From Gryganskiella cystojenkinii (taxonomy: Eukaryota; Mortierellomycota; Mortierellomycetes; Mortierellales; Mortierellaceae), in assembly GCA_015852425.1 (NCBI GenBank), contig JAAAIG010001114.1, forward strand, positions 1 through 10,621: a stretch of DNA of 10,621 nucleotides, in the 5' to 3' direction. The notes below the pieces were generated by a model. That model made no database searches. It was not told the DNA's origin and was given only the letters and a program-made list of their open reading frames with translations. This document shows, in pieces, positions 1-8,451 of the stretch (positions are counted from its first letter, which is position 1; the number at the start of each line of letters is the position of its first letter). The position numbers and the translations under genes were made by a program.

Positions 1-584
1 AGCCGCACTGTCTGGTCGTCGCTGCCGGAGGCAATCTGTTGGCCGCTGGGTGAATATGACACGCTCATAACATAGCTGATATGACCACTTAAGATGGGGC
101 CAGGTGCACCAGTATGCGCGTCCCACAGGCGCACTGTCGAGTCATAACTTCCTGAGGCGATCTGCTGGCCGCTGGGTGAGAACACCACGCTTAATACCCA
201 GCTTGTATGGCCGCTTAAGATGAGGCCTGGTGTACCAGTTTGCGTGTCCCACAGTCGCACTGTCGAGTCACGACTACCCGAGGCGATCTGCCGGCCGCTG
301 GGCGAGAACACCACGCTTAATACCCAGTCAGTATGGCCATTTAAGTCAGGCCCAGGTGTACCAGTTTGCGTGTCCCACAGTCGCACTGTCGAGTCACGAC
401 TACCCGAGGCAATTTGCTGACCGCTGGGCGAATACACCACGCTTGTAACCTCTCTTGTATGGCCATTTAAGATGGGGCCAGGTGCGCCGGTTTGTCCATC
501 CCACAGCCGCACAGTGTTGTCATGACTGCCCGAGGCAATCTGCTGGCTGCTGGGCGAATACGCAACGCTCGCAACCTTCTCGGT
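1..584 (-). repeat. Tandem 126-bp (42-codon) WD40 repeat array
   Basis: Exact 126-base units run 584-459, 458-333, 332-207 and 206-81, with a partial fifth unit at 80-1. Each encodes a WD40 blade with conserved SPSGQQIASGS, TVRLWD, QTG and GH blocks. A degenerate repeat precedes them. Bases 229-284 and 355-410 are identical over 56 bp at a 126-bp offset, which indicates recent homogenisation or unequal exchange. Amino-acid differences between blades cluster at unit positions 2, 3, 5, 21, 23 and 30. The array continues past the left edge, so total blade number is unknown. Confidence 0.92.
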
Positions 585-1205
585 ATGTCCTTGTAAGTTG
601 TAGGCTTTCACCCAAGTGAAGGTATCGTACACACTGATCGTTCCGTTGCCAAGGCCAAAGACACAGGCCTTTCCATCAGGCGAATACGCGCAGGAATACA
701 CTGCGCTATCTTCTTTGAGATATGCCCATTCACCGAACCGCGCGCCTGCCATCCGCGCATTGCTCAAATTAGCCTCCCGCAGCCAAATATTGTGGAAGTT
801 GACGTTTCTCAAATCAGCACCTTGCAATTGAGCAGAGTCAAATTCGCCTTGACTTAGATCGGCTCCTGGAATCTGGATGCCTTTCAGATCCGCCCCATTA
901 AATCGAATCCCGGCTCAGACCAATATCGTGATCGCATTAGCCGCCGCTTTGCATGCCTCTTTGTCCACTTTCGAGTACTCGATCATCGCAAGTAGCTGTT
1001 GCTTGAAGAGAGGTTCTTGTTGGACTCGCTCCGCTAAAAATTGCAGAATGGATGGCTCACTCACGAAGCTTCTCCACGACAAAGGGTGATCAACCATAGG
1101 CTGCTGCATGACAGTGGGCTCTTCCTCAAGCGCGACTTCATCCTCAAAGCTGAACTTAGAGCTGACACTCCCTCGACGGGCTGGAGAGAGTGTCTGACCC
1201 CAGAT
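1..1205 (-). pseudogene. Pentapeptide-repeat and WD40 tail of the same NLR gene, cut off by two stops and by the window edge
   Basis: This is the direct continuation of the NACHT frame past the TAG at 1208-1206. It begins with a linker of about 97 codons (SPARRGSVSSKFSFEDE, then SWRSFVSEPSILQFLAER and AANAITILV), which is interrupted by TGA at 917-915. Immediately after comes a pentapeptide-like stretch (ADLKG, ADLSQ, AQLQGADLRN, ANLSNARM; about 899-727). One degenerate WD repeat (AYSPDGKACVFG ... ISVYD) follows, then regular 42-residue WD40 repeats up to base 1. No frameshift is present between the TAG and the window edge. Such tails normally form a beta-propeller that senses a ligand or partner. 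As the sequence stands they would not be translated from the NLR start. Expression through readthrough, or from an internal start, cannot be excluded. The true 3' end lies outside the window. Confidence 0.8.
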
Positions 1206-4200
1206 CTACTTGCCTTCTTGCGGTTCAAACACTGCGCGGGCTACGCAGTATTCCAGCAGTGATTTATGGATAAATCGGTACTGATTGCCACTGCGGGTCA
1301 GAGGACTTGCTTCCAGCAGGATCTGGTTCCCATCTGCCCGGCAGAAAAACGCACTTTTCCATGTCTCTTGGTCTCTTTTGTGCGAATAGGCCACTACGGG
1401 ACTGCCTGCCTGATGCTTGTAGATTGCACCAGCCAAATCCTTGAGAAAATCCATGCCGTTCTGAGTAAAGCCTTCGTCGTTCAACCTTTCAAAGTCAGTC
1501 TTTGCTTGAGGACTCAAGTCTTTTTCCCCAAGCCGCTTCTTGCCGCGCTCAAGCCACTGTTCCATGAACTGGTCATACAATGCAACCCTAGTGACTCGGA
1601 TGGACGAGAGGTCTTGTCTTGGATGCACCATGCGTGGCAAAACCTCCAGGGAGAGCGTTAACATAAACGGGTTCTTGACTAGGTCTTGCAGGTTAGGGAT
1701 CATATCAAGAGCCCGCCGGTAGTCCGTCACTTGCCAGAGCGGTGCCATCGCGGACACATATTTCCGGATGTACTCTTGAACTTGATCTTTAGAGAATGGT
1801 GCAATGACCGCTTCTTGAAACAAGGCTGGCCATGCTTGATGATTGCGATCTGCTGGTTGGAACCGATCCCGATAATCAAGCCCAAGGTATTCGCTGCGGC
1901 AGCTAATTACCATCTGAGCAATCCATTCTCCCGGCTGATTCAGTCGATTGCTCATGTACAAGTTGTGTGTTTGCTGGCTTTCATCATACCCGTCGCAAAT
2001 CAAGATGAATTTGCGGTAGAGTTTCAACTCTCGGATTTGAGAGTCGGTAAATTCCGCCTTCCGCAGGTGCTTGGTTATTAGATCCTGTTCTGGCTTATCG
2101 ATTGTGGTCAAGCTGATAAAGAGTGGAATTCGGCCTTCCTTTTTCTTGTAGGCATCCCACAAGTTGCACTCGAGCTGCCGGTTAAAGGTCGACTTGCCAC
2201 CACCCGAATCGCCTAGAACGAGCATCACTTTATGGTCACTGCTCAGAAAGCCTTCTACTTCTTTTGTCAAGTCGAACAGGTTGTCATCGGACGCTTGCAG
2301 GTTAGCTTTGGCTTGAGGAGGGATGTAAACGGCTTCACTTCGTTCCTTCAATCGTTGCTTTCTCAGTCGTCTCAGGTCGGCTTCAACATCGGGCTTGTTT
2401 TGAACAAGATCAAGCAACGATGGAGACGTGACGGTTGGTATGTGGACCTGTAGTGGATGTAGGCTTCTATTCTCCTTTCGGCAATCCCGATAACGAATCC
2501 TTTTCGCCTCATCACCATTCGATTCCAGCTCTTGCAGTAAAGATTCGACGCCTATGAATTGTATAGGTCACAATAAGGTGTTGCAAATGCCATTAGTGCG
2601 TGCTGTCAGTGAACTTCATCCTTCACAAAAAGAAACTGGTGTATTGCGCGCCTTTTCCATCATAGCACCTACCTGGCAAAGCTAAGCCAAACATGGAAAC
2701 CAATTGCATAAGAATATGAAGGATCCATTGCTTGATGAGGGGTTGCTGACCCCACACCGCATCGTTCCGGTAAATCTCGCATAGAAATGCAGCAGCACCT
2801 TGGCGAGACTCGGAGTCCCACCGTGGATCGGCAGTAAGGACCCCAAGGCGCTGGCATACTCCCAACTGAAAGGCCACATCGAGTCGGCAAGGTGCTTCGC
2901 AGACCAGGGTCTTGAACTTGCTGAGTTGCCCGTCCCGAAGCAGTATGTCTGCACCACGCAGTGCCGTATACCAGGTGCGTTTCTGGTTGAAGCTGAGACC
3001 GACTTTGAGAGACTCTAGCAGCCCTTGTCCACTCTCAACCAGTGCGCTCACACCTTCGTAACCGACTTTCGCTACCTGGATGACCTCATCCAGTCCCTCC
3101 TGAAGATGCCCAAGTCCTGCGATAAAGCCATTGACGTCCAGACCTTTTACCGCGCTTACTAGTCCCGAGACGCCTTTCAAAACAACTCCAGTCCGCCGCA
3201 TCGTTGCTTGCCAGGGTGATTCGTTGTCTGGGACGCACTGCAGCGCTTGGAAGGCATATGCAGCCTGGTACACCAAGTAAGGGCTGTTGCTGCCTTTCAG
3301 CCCATTCAAATAAGCAGAGAGCGGCTCATGCAGCTCTACGCGCTTTAAACCTGAGACCTTAATATCAGCCATGGCATCCAGGACGTTAGACACCGCGAGT
3401 GTCAGGTGGTAGATATGAGCTGGAGACTGATTGTGAGTGTCTTGTAGGCGCGTGTTGAGGATTCGTAAAATCGTAACTAGGTCATCAGCGTCGAGGTAAC
3501 TCGGGGAAGCTCCGTGTATCAGTTGCGCCAGCCCCTCGAGAGAATGGACATCCAGCAAGCTGGACTGTTCGATGCCATTGACAAATAGCATGAGCAAATG
3601 ATGAAAATCATCTTTCTTGAGAACCGGGCCCAGGCACACGACCTCTGCGACGGCCTTGGCATCCTTGAGCTCATCGCGAGTGAATGCCCTGATCAGATCT
3701 GTCGCCAGCGTCCTCAGTCTTTCCTTCTCCTCTGCATTCTTTTCTGTGGATTTCACCCAATTTCCCGCGGCTGGCTCAAAGACCTCGTCGGGTGATGGCA
3801 CCACTTGCAGAAGGCTAAGGCAGTAAGCGAGTTGGGAAGTGTCACTGAGTCGCTCATCTGCGTCCGGTAGCGTGCACTTGACAGTGGGCAGACACATGTC
3901 ATCAGGGAAGATATCCTCAGGGATCGGTGCATTGTTGCGGCCGGTGCTGTCAGTGGCAAAGGAAACTGCAAGACGGACGTGGCTATTGAAGGCAGAGGAC
4001 AGTAAACAAATCGAGAGATATGTTAGGTACGACATACGAAGTGGCCGACTAATGCGAACAGGTACGGGAAATACCTGTCACTTACCCCCACTTTTCTGCC
4101 CTCTTGTAGTTGACCTGCGCCATCTCGCTATAGCCTAAACTCTCCATTAGTTTGGCATGCTCGAGATAGGCACCGGCGAATCCATCACGCAGAGCTTGAT

Positions 4201-4402
4201 CCTCGACAGATACAGGACACGTAAGAGTCTTTTTCACAGCTTTTTTCATCCGGGATAAGGCGGCTTCGGCGTCGTCGCATATCATCAACGCAATCTGGGT
4301 ATCCTTGGTTTTGCGCGCATTCTCCAAGTGAAAGTTGGCAAGCTCCAGCTCCTTTTGTGGTGAGGACGCCCTTCTCGAGGATGAAAACGTACCACTGAAC
4401 AT
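1206..4402 (-). CDS. NLR-like protein: helical N-terminus plus NACHT NTPase (ends at an in-frame stop)
   Basis: Three exons (4402-4086, 3982-2673, 2551-1206) join in frame to give about 990 residues. Residues 1-105 are helical, ending in a TPR-like segment (GYSEMAQVNYKRAEKW). Residues 106 to about 580 are a long alpha-helical region without a motif I can name. The NACHT part follows: P-loop GDSGGGKS at about 656-663, Walker B CDGYDE at about 728-733, a sensor-like ISCRSEY at about 758, and a C-terminal winged-helix-like part with FIHKSLLEY. NACHT modules of NLR proteins bind nucleotide and oligomerise; in fungi some control non-self recognition (HET-E, HET-D). A defence or incompatibility role here is inference. 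The start at 4402 is the first ATG in the open frame; a stop lies immediately upstream of the TTG at 4477. The TAG at 1208-1206 looks like damage, because the frame continues beyond it with family-like sequence (next entry). Confidence 0.82.
2552..2672 (-). other. Intron 2 of the NLR gene (121 nt)
   Basis: On the minus strand the donor is CAG|GTAGGT (exon ends at 2673) and the acceptor is TTCATAG|GC (exon resumes at 2551). A CACTAAT branch-point-like sequence lies about 40-45 nt before the acceptor. Removing it joins ...GLALP to GVESLLQELES in frame (phase 1, codon G|GC). This links the 470-codon helical frame to the NACHT frame. Without splicing, the upstream frame ends at a stop at 2625-2623. 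Confidence 0.85.
3983..4085 (-). other. Intron 1 of the NLR gene (103 nt)
   Basis: The donor on the minus strand is GG|GTAAGT directly after the codons for AEKW. The acceptor is TTCAATAG|CC, with a CCTAAC branch-point match about 43 nt upstream. Splicing gives AEKWG-HVRLAVSF in frame (phase 2, codon GG|C). Unspliced, translation would stop at the TAA overlapping the donor (4084-4082). Confidence 0.85.
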
Positions 4403-4422
4403 GTCGTTTCCTTCAATTCTTT

Positions 4423-4483
4423 CTAGTCTTGGCAATCGTGGAGTAGACAATGGCAATGTTAGTAACCGTGTTGTCAATCATAC
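4423..4483 (-). other. Possible leader (5' UTR) intron with upstream ATGs
   Basis: Minus-strand bases 4483-4423 begin GTATGA, contain a perfect TACTAAC at 4464-4458, and end CTAG, 21 nt before the proposed start codon. This resembles a 61-nt fungal intron, but I found no upstream in-frame coding exon for it to join, so it would lie in the leader. Unspliced RNA carries ATGGCGCCAGTATGA (a 4-codon reading frame at 4492-4478) and an overlapping 22-codon frame from 4481. Either could dampen translation of the NLR. Splice use is unproven. Confidence 0.33.
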
Positions 4484-4712
4484 TGGCGCCATGGCACTGT
4501 GCCTAATGAGATCAGGCTCAGACGTACAAAAGATAGACGAGAGTGAGAATCGATCTGCGAGACAGGGGTTGGTCCGTAGTGGATTGAGGGAGAGTGTAAC
4601 AAGGAAGAACGGAAAGAAGCGAAAGAAGGGGTGAACAGAAGGAAGGGAAATACAACGAATGCACGTTTCGAGGCACATTTCATCGCCTCAGCATTGGTCA
4701 AATCCACCCATG

Positions 4713-4719
4713 CTTTATA
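4713..4719 (-). promoter_or_regulatory. TATA-like box and pyrimidine-rich leader of the NLR gene
   Basis: TATAAAG reads on the minus strand at 4719-4713. About 60 nt downstream, bases 4650-4600 are almost entirely C and T on the transcribed-sense strand, a pattern common around fungal transcription starts. The proposed ATG lies about 310 nt downstream of the TATA-like box. Motif-based only. Confidence 0.4.
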
Positions 4720-4810
4720 CTCACATTTCTCCATTGCCCTCGTCTAACGCACATGGGCTCCCATGAGATGAAGGGAAAAAAGGAAACAAATTGCCGAACT
4801 CTAACAGTAC

Positions 4811-4837
4811 AGTTCCGTGCTCATGCACTCTGGAACT
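4811..4837. other. Inverted repeat able to form a short hairpin
   Basis: AGTTCCGTGC (4811-4820), loop TCAT, then GCAC, a three-base bulge TCT, and GGAACT (4832-4837) give ten base pairs around a four-base loop. It lies between the two TATA-like boxes upstream of the NLR gene, so it would be in the leader if the distal promoter were used. No function is assigned. Confidence 0.3.
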
Positions 4838-4917
4838 TGAGGAGTCCTTCCATAATGCCTAGCCTTATCTACGCTGTAGGAAGCTTGTCAAGCGTATGAT
4901 TAGCACGTCCAGGGTAT

Positions 4918-4967
4918 CCTTTTATAATGCACATGACATATCTGCAAAGGCAGAGACTTCTAGAAGT
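4918..4967 (-). promoter_or_regulatory. Second TATA-like box with a heat-shock-element-like palindrome upstream
   Basis: The minus strand reads TATAAAAGG at 4926-4918. About 30 nt upstream lies a perfect 12-bp palindrome ACTTCTAGAAGT (4956-4967). Its core TTCTAGAA is the inverted TTCnnGAA arrangement bound by heat-shock factor. A third unit is not evident, so affinity would be low if real. It could drive an alternative, longer leader for the NLR gene. Chance occurrence in AT-rich DNA is quite possible. Confidence 0.25.
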
Positions 4968-5619
4968 AAATACATCAATGGTATGGGAGGGCATTAACAA
5001 TGAAGGGAGGTCGGCGAGAGCAAGAGGCGAGGTTGTCTATCAGCGTGGCGGGACTGTTTAGAGTTGAGCTCCAAATGGGCTCAAAGAATAACCCGAATTC
5101 TATTTCGTAATCTTTGTGCCAGCCCAACTACTTGCTCCTCGGAATAACACATAGATCAAGCAAGTCCCACCCATAGATTTTTGTTCATTAATCACCGTGC
5201 CGCATCATGCAATGTTTTCATGAGTCGGAAACACTAAATTCGAATATTATTGCAAAATATTTCATTAGTAGGGTAAAACTAATCTGTCTCACTACGGTCT
5301 AAACCCATGCCAGAATTCCTTAACTAGTTCTATTCTCAACTATAATACTGCCAAGGTATTATACTCAGAAACTAAACAAAGAGAAATGTACTTGGAACTG
5401 ACTCATAACGATCGAGAAATTAGAAATGTGTTTTGCTTTTTTAACTTTGGACGTGATTTTAGCTCCCTTCATTTTTTTCGGTTTGTTCAATGTGAACATA
5501 TCACGAACTGTCAATCAATAATAATCTCTCTGGTCTATGAAGATGCAACCAATGTAGATGAGGACCTTCTGGCTCGAAAGTGGATTTGGCAAAGGTGGCG
5601 ACATCATTCAGAAGCGTCA
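4968..5619. other. Intergenic spacer, nothing recognised
   Basis: This stretch separates the decayed 3' end of the F-box/LRR gene from the NLR promoter region. It becomes AT-rich from about 5100. Stops are frequent in all frames, except in one plus-strand frame entering from 5386. I see no RNA gene, transposon end or conserved coding remnant. A weak inverted repeat TTGAGC/GCTCAA occurs at 5064-5084. Confidence 0.5.
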
Positions 5620-7664
5620 TCATCTTGGCCAAGACTTCTCCTGCTCCGCTTCGAGACCTTTCCGCCTCGGCAGCCGACGCTTGCTGACCCGAGAGCGACC
5701 AAGACTAAGCCAATGCTCCGCCATCCATTGAACTTCCTCAATCACAACACTATGGTGCAATTTCGAGAGATCGAGCTTTCGAAGGCGCCCGAGTCGACCC
5801 AGCTCCGAGAGACCACTGTCCATCGAAAACTCCAGGGCTTTGAATTAAACGGGTACCTGCCGGACTTTGGAGAATGATTTCGGGGGATCCCGATGCTCAG
5901 GACTGATAATCGATGACATTTCCCGAGTTCTTGAAAAACAGTCGTTGTGGCTCATGACTCCCTGTTCTGATGATGGGGTGGTTATTCAGTCTTCTTTTGA
6001 GAACCGAAGTGCGCAACGCTCAAAGGTCCACATCCATTCCCTCGAGAGGGCTTTTCTAGGCACATTCGTGATCATGACTTGTAGCTCTTCCAACTCGAGG
6101 CACACCCAAGACGCGTTCAACAGATCCTGGAATTCGATTCCGTAAAACCGATCTTCATATCTGAAGGACTGATCCTGGAAGCCATTCGGTCCATCCGAGT
6201 GAGGGACATACTGAAGGAATTGGAGCCTTGGGCATGTCTGCGAAAGTAATGCAAGGTTCATGTCCTTGTTAGCTACAGACCAGCCCTGGAGGATCTCGAC
6301 CCTTTCCAGGGACTGTGATTGACGATCCACGAGGAGACGAATCGTCTCGGTGCCGTGACGGATATCGTTCGTGATCTTTAGGTCTCGAAGCGTCTTCTCT
6401 GGAACCGCGGCGAGGATTGGGATAAGATGGTCGTCATTTCGGAACCAGTCACGGAAACAAAGGCGGACTAAATTCTTGCAGGTCGCATTGGTCAAGGCTT
6501 CTTGGATCAGGGGTAAGGAGGGGGGGGGACCAGAGGGGCCACCCCGGATCTCGAGGGAAGCAAGGCGTGAACACCGTACCATGAACGAGGATAGCATCTC
6601 ATCCAAAGAGAGGGTTACTACCGTTCCGAGGATCAACTTTCGAAGGGCCAGAGGACGTCGATGAGTAGACGATGGCTGTGGAGGAGGAGGAGGAGTAGAG
6701 ATAGTTGGTTCTGGTGCATGAACGACTGGCTCTAAACCATAAGGACCCAGATTGTTAGTGACTCGGGGCCAGGTCAGTTCCAGGGATAAGACTCCTTCGG
6801 GACAATGATCCAATGCGAGCTGGATACTCTCTTTAGTCGGAAATCCACGCACAGATTGGAGTGTTAGGCAGCGTAGCCGACTTGGCATCGCAGTCAGGAT
6901 CGGCATCATCTGTTTAACGTCATTAAAGGGAAACACGTTGGTTTTGAACCAAAGGAGATGAGGGAACGCGTTGAGGACTAAACCAAGACTCGAACCTCTT
7001 CCGAATACATGTACACATAATCGACATAAGGGTTGGACCATTCCAAATCTGTTAGAAATGTCTGGTGTAATTCGATCGTCGGCGTTCTTTCAAGCACAAA
7101 TGTGAGAAAATCAACATGTCTTCGACTGCGTTTCCAAATAATGTGCTGGTATTGATCATCATCAAAGGCTTTAGACCCGTCAGAGAGATGTAAACTATGC
7201 TGAAGTTCAGGGTCGAGTTCAGAGTAGGCTTTTGGATCCGTCAAGACACCCTTGGCTGCGATCTCGGCGACTTTGGAGACAGATACAGACGTGACTCAGA
7301 CGAGTTTGAAGAGATCAAAATTTGGTCGATTCGGATGACCCGGATTTGGTCTCGATGAAGACAGGCTAGGGAGCGGTGCGCAGGGTCGAGGCGAGTTCGA
7401 GGGCGAAGTGAGGGATAGGTTTGTTTTGACCCGAAGAGGGATTTGGAATGCATAAGGAACGTGACCAGGAGGGGTACGGGATAAGGATAAGGACGAGGAT
7501 AGCTCGACAAAGGGTTCACGCCAGACAGCAGGTTCGAAGAGGAGACGCCAGGTCTTGTTGACTCTGAGGGTGCAAGCAAGGTCCTTGTGGGAGAGATGGT
7601 AAGTGATCCCGTCAAAGATGTGAGGGATGTTGAGGAGTGATTCGAATTTTGGTGACGATGACAT
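5620..7664 (-). pseudogene. F-box / leucine-rich-repeat protein, broken reading frame
   Basis: The start is the ATG at 7664. Residues 12-49 form an F-box (NIPHIFDGITYHL ... RVNKTWRLLFEPAVWR), which in this class binds Skp1 in SCF ubiquitin ligases. Irregular LRR segments follow: LRCLTLQ, LSLELTW, LRKLILG, LASLEIRG, LRDLKIT, LEELQVM, LSVLSIG, LRKLDLSK. The last segment, with the ...IEEVQWMAEHW ending, is typical of the C-terminus of fungal F-box/LRR proteins, which suggests substrate recognition. A (GAG)5 run at 6681-6695 encodes prolines. Damage: TGA at 7298-7296 in frame, then frame slips near 6980-6982 (T3), 5995-5998 (A4), 5934-5938 (T5) and 5826-5829 (T4). Adding one base to each run would keep the frame open to TGA at 5622-5620, about 680 codons in all. 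The longest intact piece is about 6977-5989. I found no convincing intron. A mutated gene and homopolymer sequencing errors both fit the slips. Confidence 0.75.
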
Positions 7665-8451
7665 TGGTAATGTTGAGGTGAATGAATAAATGGACAAATG
7701 ATAAGGAACGCGTTAGGTAGTCACCCCCTGCTTTGTCCACATGCGCACCCTCACCGCCACAAATGGCACCCATGCCTTTATTTTTGTTAACTTGCCCAGT
7801 TTATCTCAATTTCGTCTTTTCGCTCCTCAATACCATACTCCCCTACCTCCTTGCTTTTCTCTCTTCCAAGACTCCGGGGAATCGAGGTCTTGCACAACGA
7901 CACTGGTTAAAGCTTAATAATTCTGTTCGTCCCAAAGGTGAGTGCGACCTGACATTACTCTCGCAGATGACTACCATTCTGCCTTTGTATATGATTATGG
8001 GTGTGAAAATACCTGCTGAAAGAAAACGCTGGTCAGCTCTGGTGAGGTCCGAGAAAAAACAAAACTTAAAATCATCGACTTTGCAACAAAAACATTGTCC
8101 AGTAGACTTTAACCTTCTTCGTTCAGACAAAGGGAGTCGAAGCAAAAGAATGCAATAAAGAATATTTGGGCGAGCGACTTGCAAAGAGAAAACCAACATA
8201 GGACAAAAGGAGGTAATAATAATACAGCTCGACATTTTTTGTGTTCAAAAAAAGCGATTTTTGATCACAAGATCAAGCAAAGAAACATTCAAAACGGCGA
8301 AAATTTGGTATACTGTAGAAATGCCTTGACCGACTGTCTCCAGTACACTCCAGTACAGAGTCAAGTCCTTAAAGTTCTTCGCATTTTCCCTCAAATTCAT
8401 TTCTTCTCCTAACGCTTTTTCACCCTCCTCCCGTTAAATCCATCCACCGCC
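7665..8451. other. Divergent intergenic region
   Basis: This lies between the start of the minus-strand F-box gene and the plus-strand membrane-protein gene, so it should hold both promoters. On the minus side, an AAATAAAGG TATA-like sequence lies about 110 nt before the F-box ATG. On the plus side there is a 6-bp dyad TTGATC-ACAA-GATCAA (8261-8276), a weak TATA-like GTATAC (about 8309), a perfect tandem 10-mer CTCCAGTACA (8338-8347 and 8348-8357), and a pyrimidine-rich stretch from about 8385 to the ATG. Reading frames here look like chance. Confidence 0.45.

Noticed and set aside
915..1208. Alternative genetic code or programmed readthrough
   Set aside because: TAG and TGA both occur as damage-type stops, TAA, TAG and TGA are all used as stops around the window, and no readthrough-type context or structure is evident.
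1190..1210. Short intron (GTAGAT...TCAG) removing the TAG at 1206
   Set aside because: It would be only about 16 nt, too short to splice, and no branch point is present.
1266..1661. 131-codon plus-strand frame
   Set aside because: Antisense to the NACHT exon, which has clear P-loop and Walker B motifs; the plus-strand product shows no motif.
1686..2081. 131-codon plus-strand frame
   Set aside because: Also antisense to the NACHT exon with no support of its own.
5386..5877. 163-codon plus-strand frame
   Set aside because: Its second half is antisense to the LRR/C-terminal end of the F-box pseudogene and its first half is AT-rich spacer; no motif, promoter or start context.
6978..7035. Intron bridging the frame change in the F-box/LRR gene with TTTAG as acceptor
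   Set aside because: None of the available GT donors gives the phase needed to enter the downstream LRR frame, and the intervals would be only about 20-60 nt.
7733..8158. 141-codon plus-strand and 130-codon minus-strand frames in the divergent spacer
   Set aside because: They overlap on opposite strands, have low-complexity composition and carry no recognisable domain.
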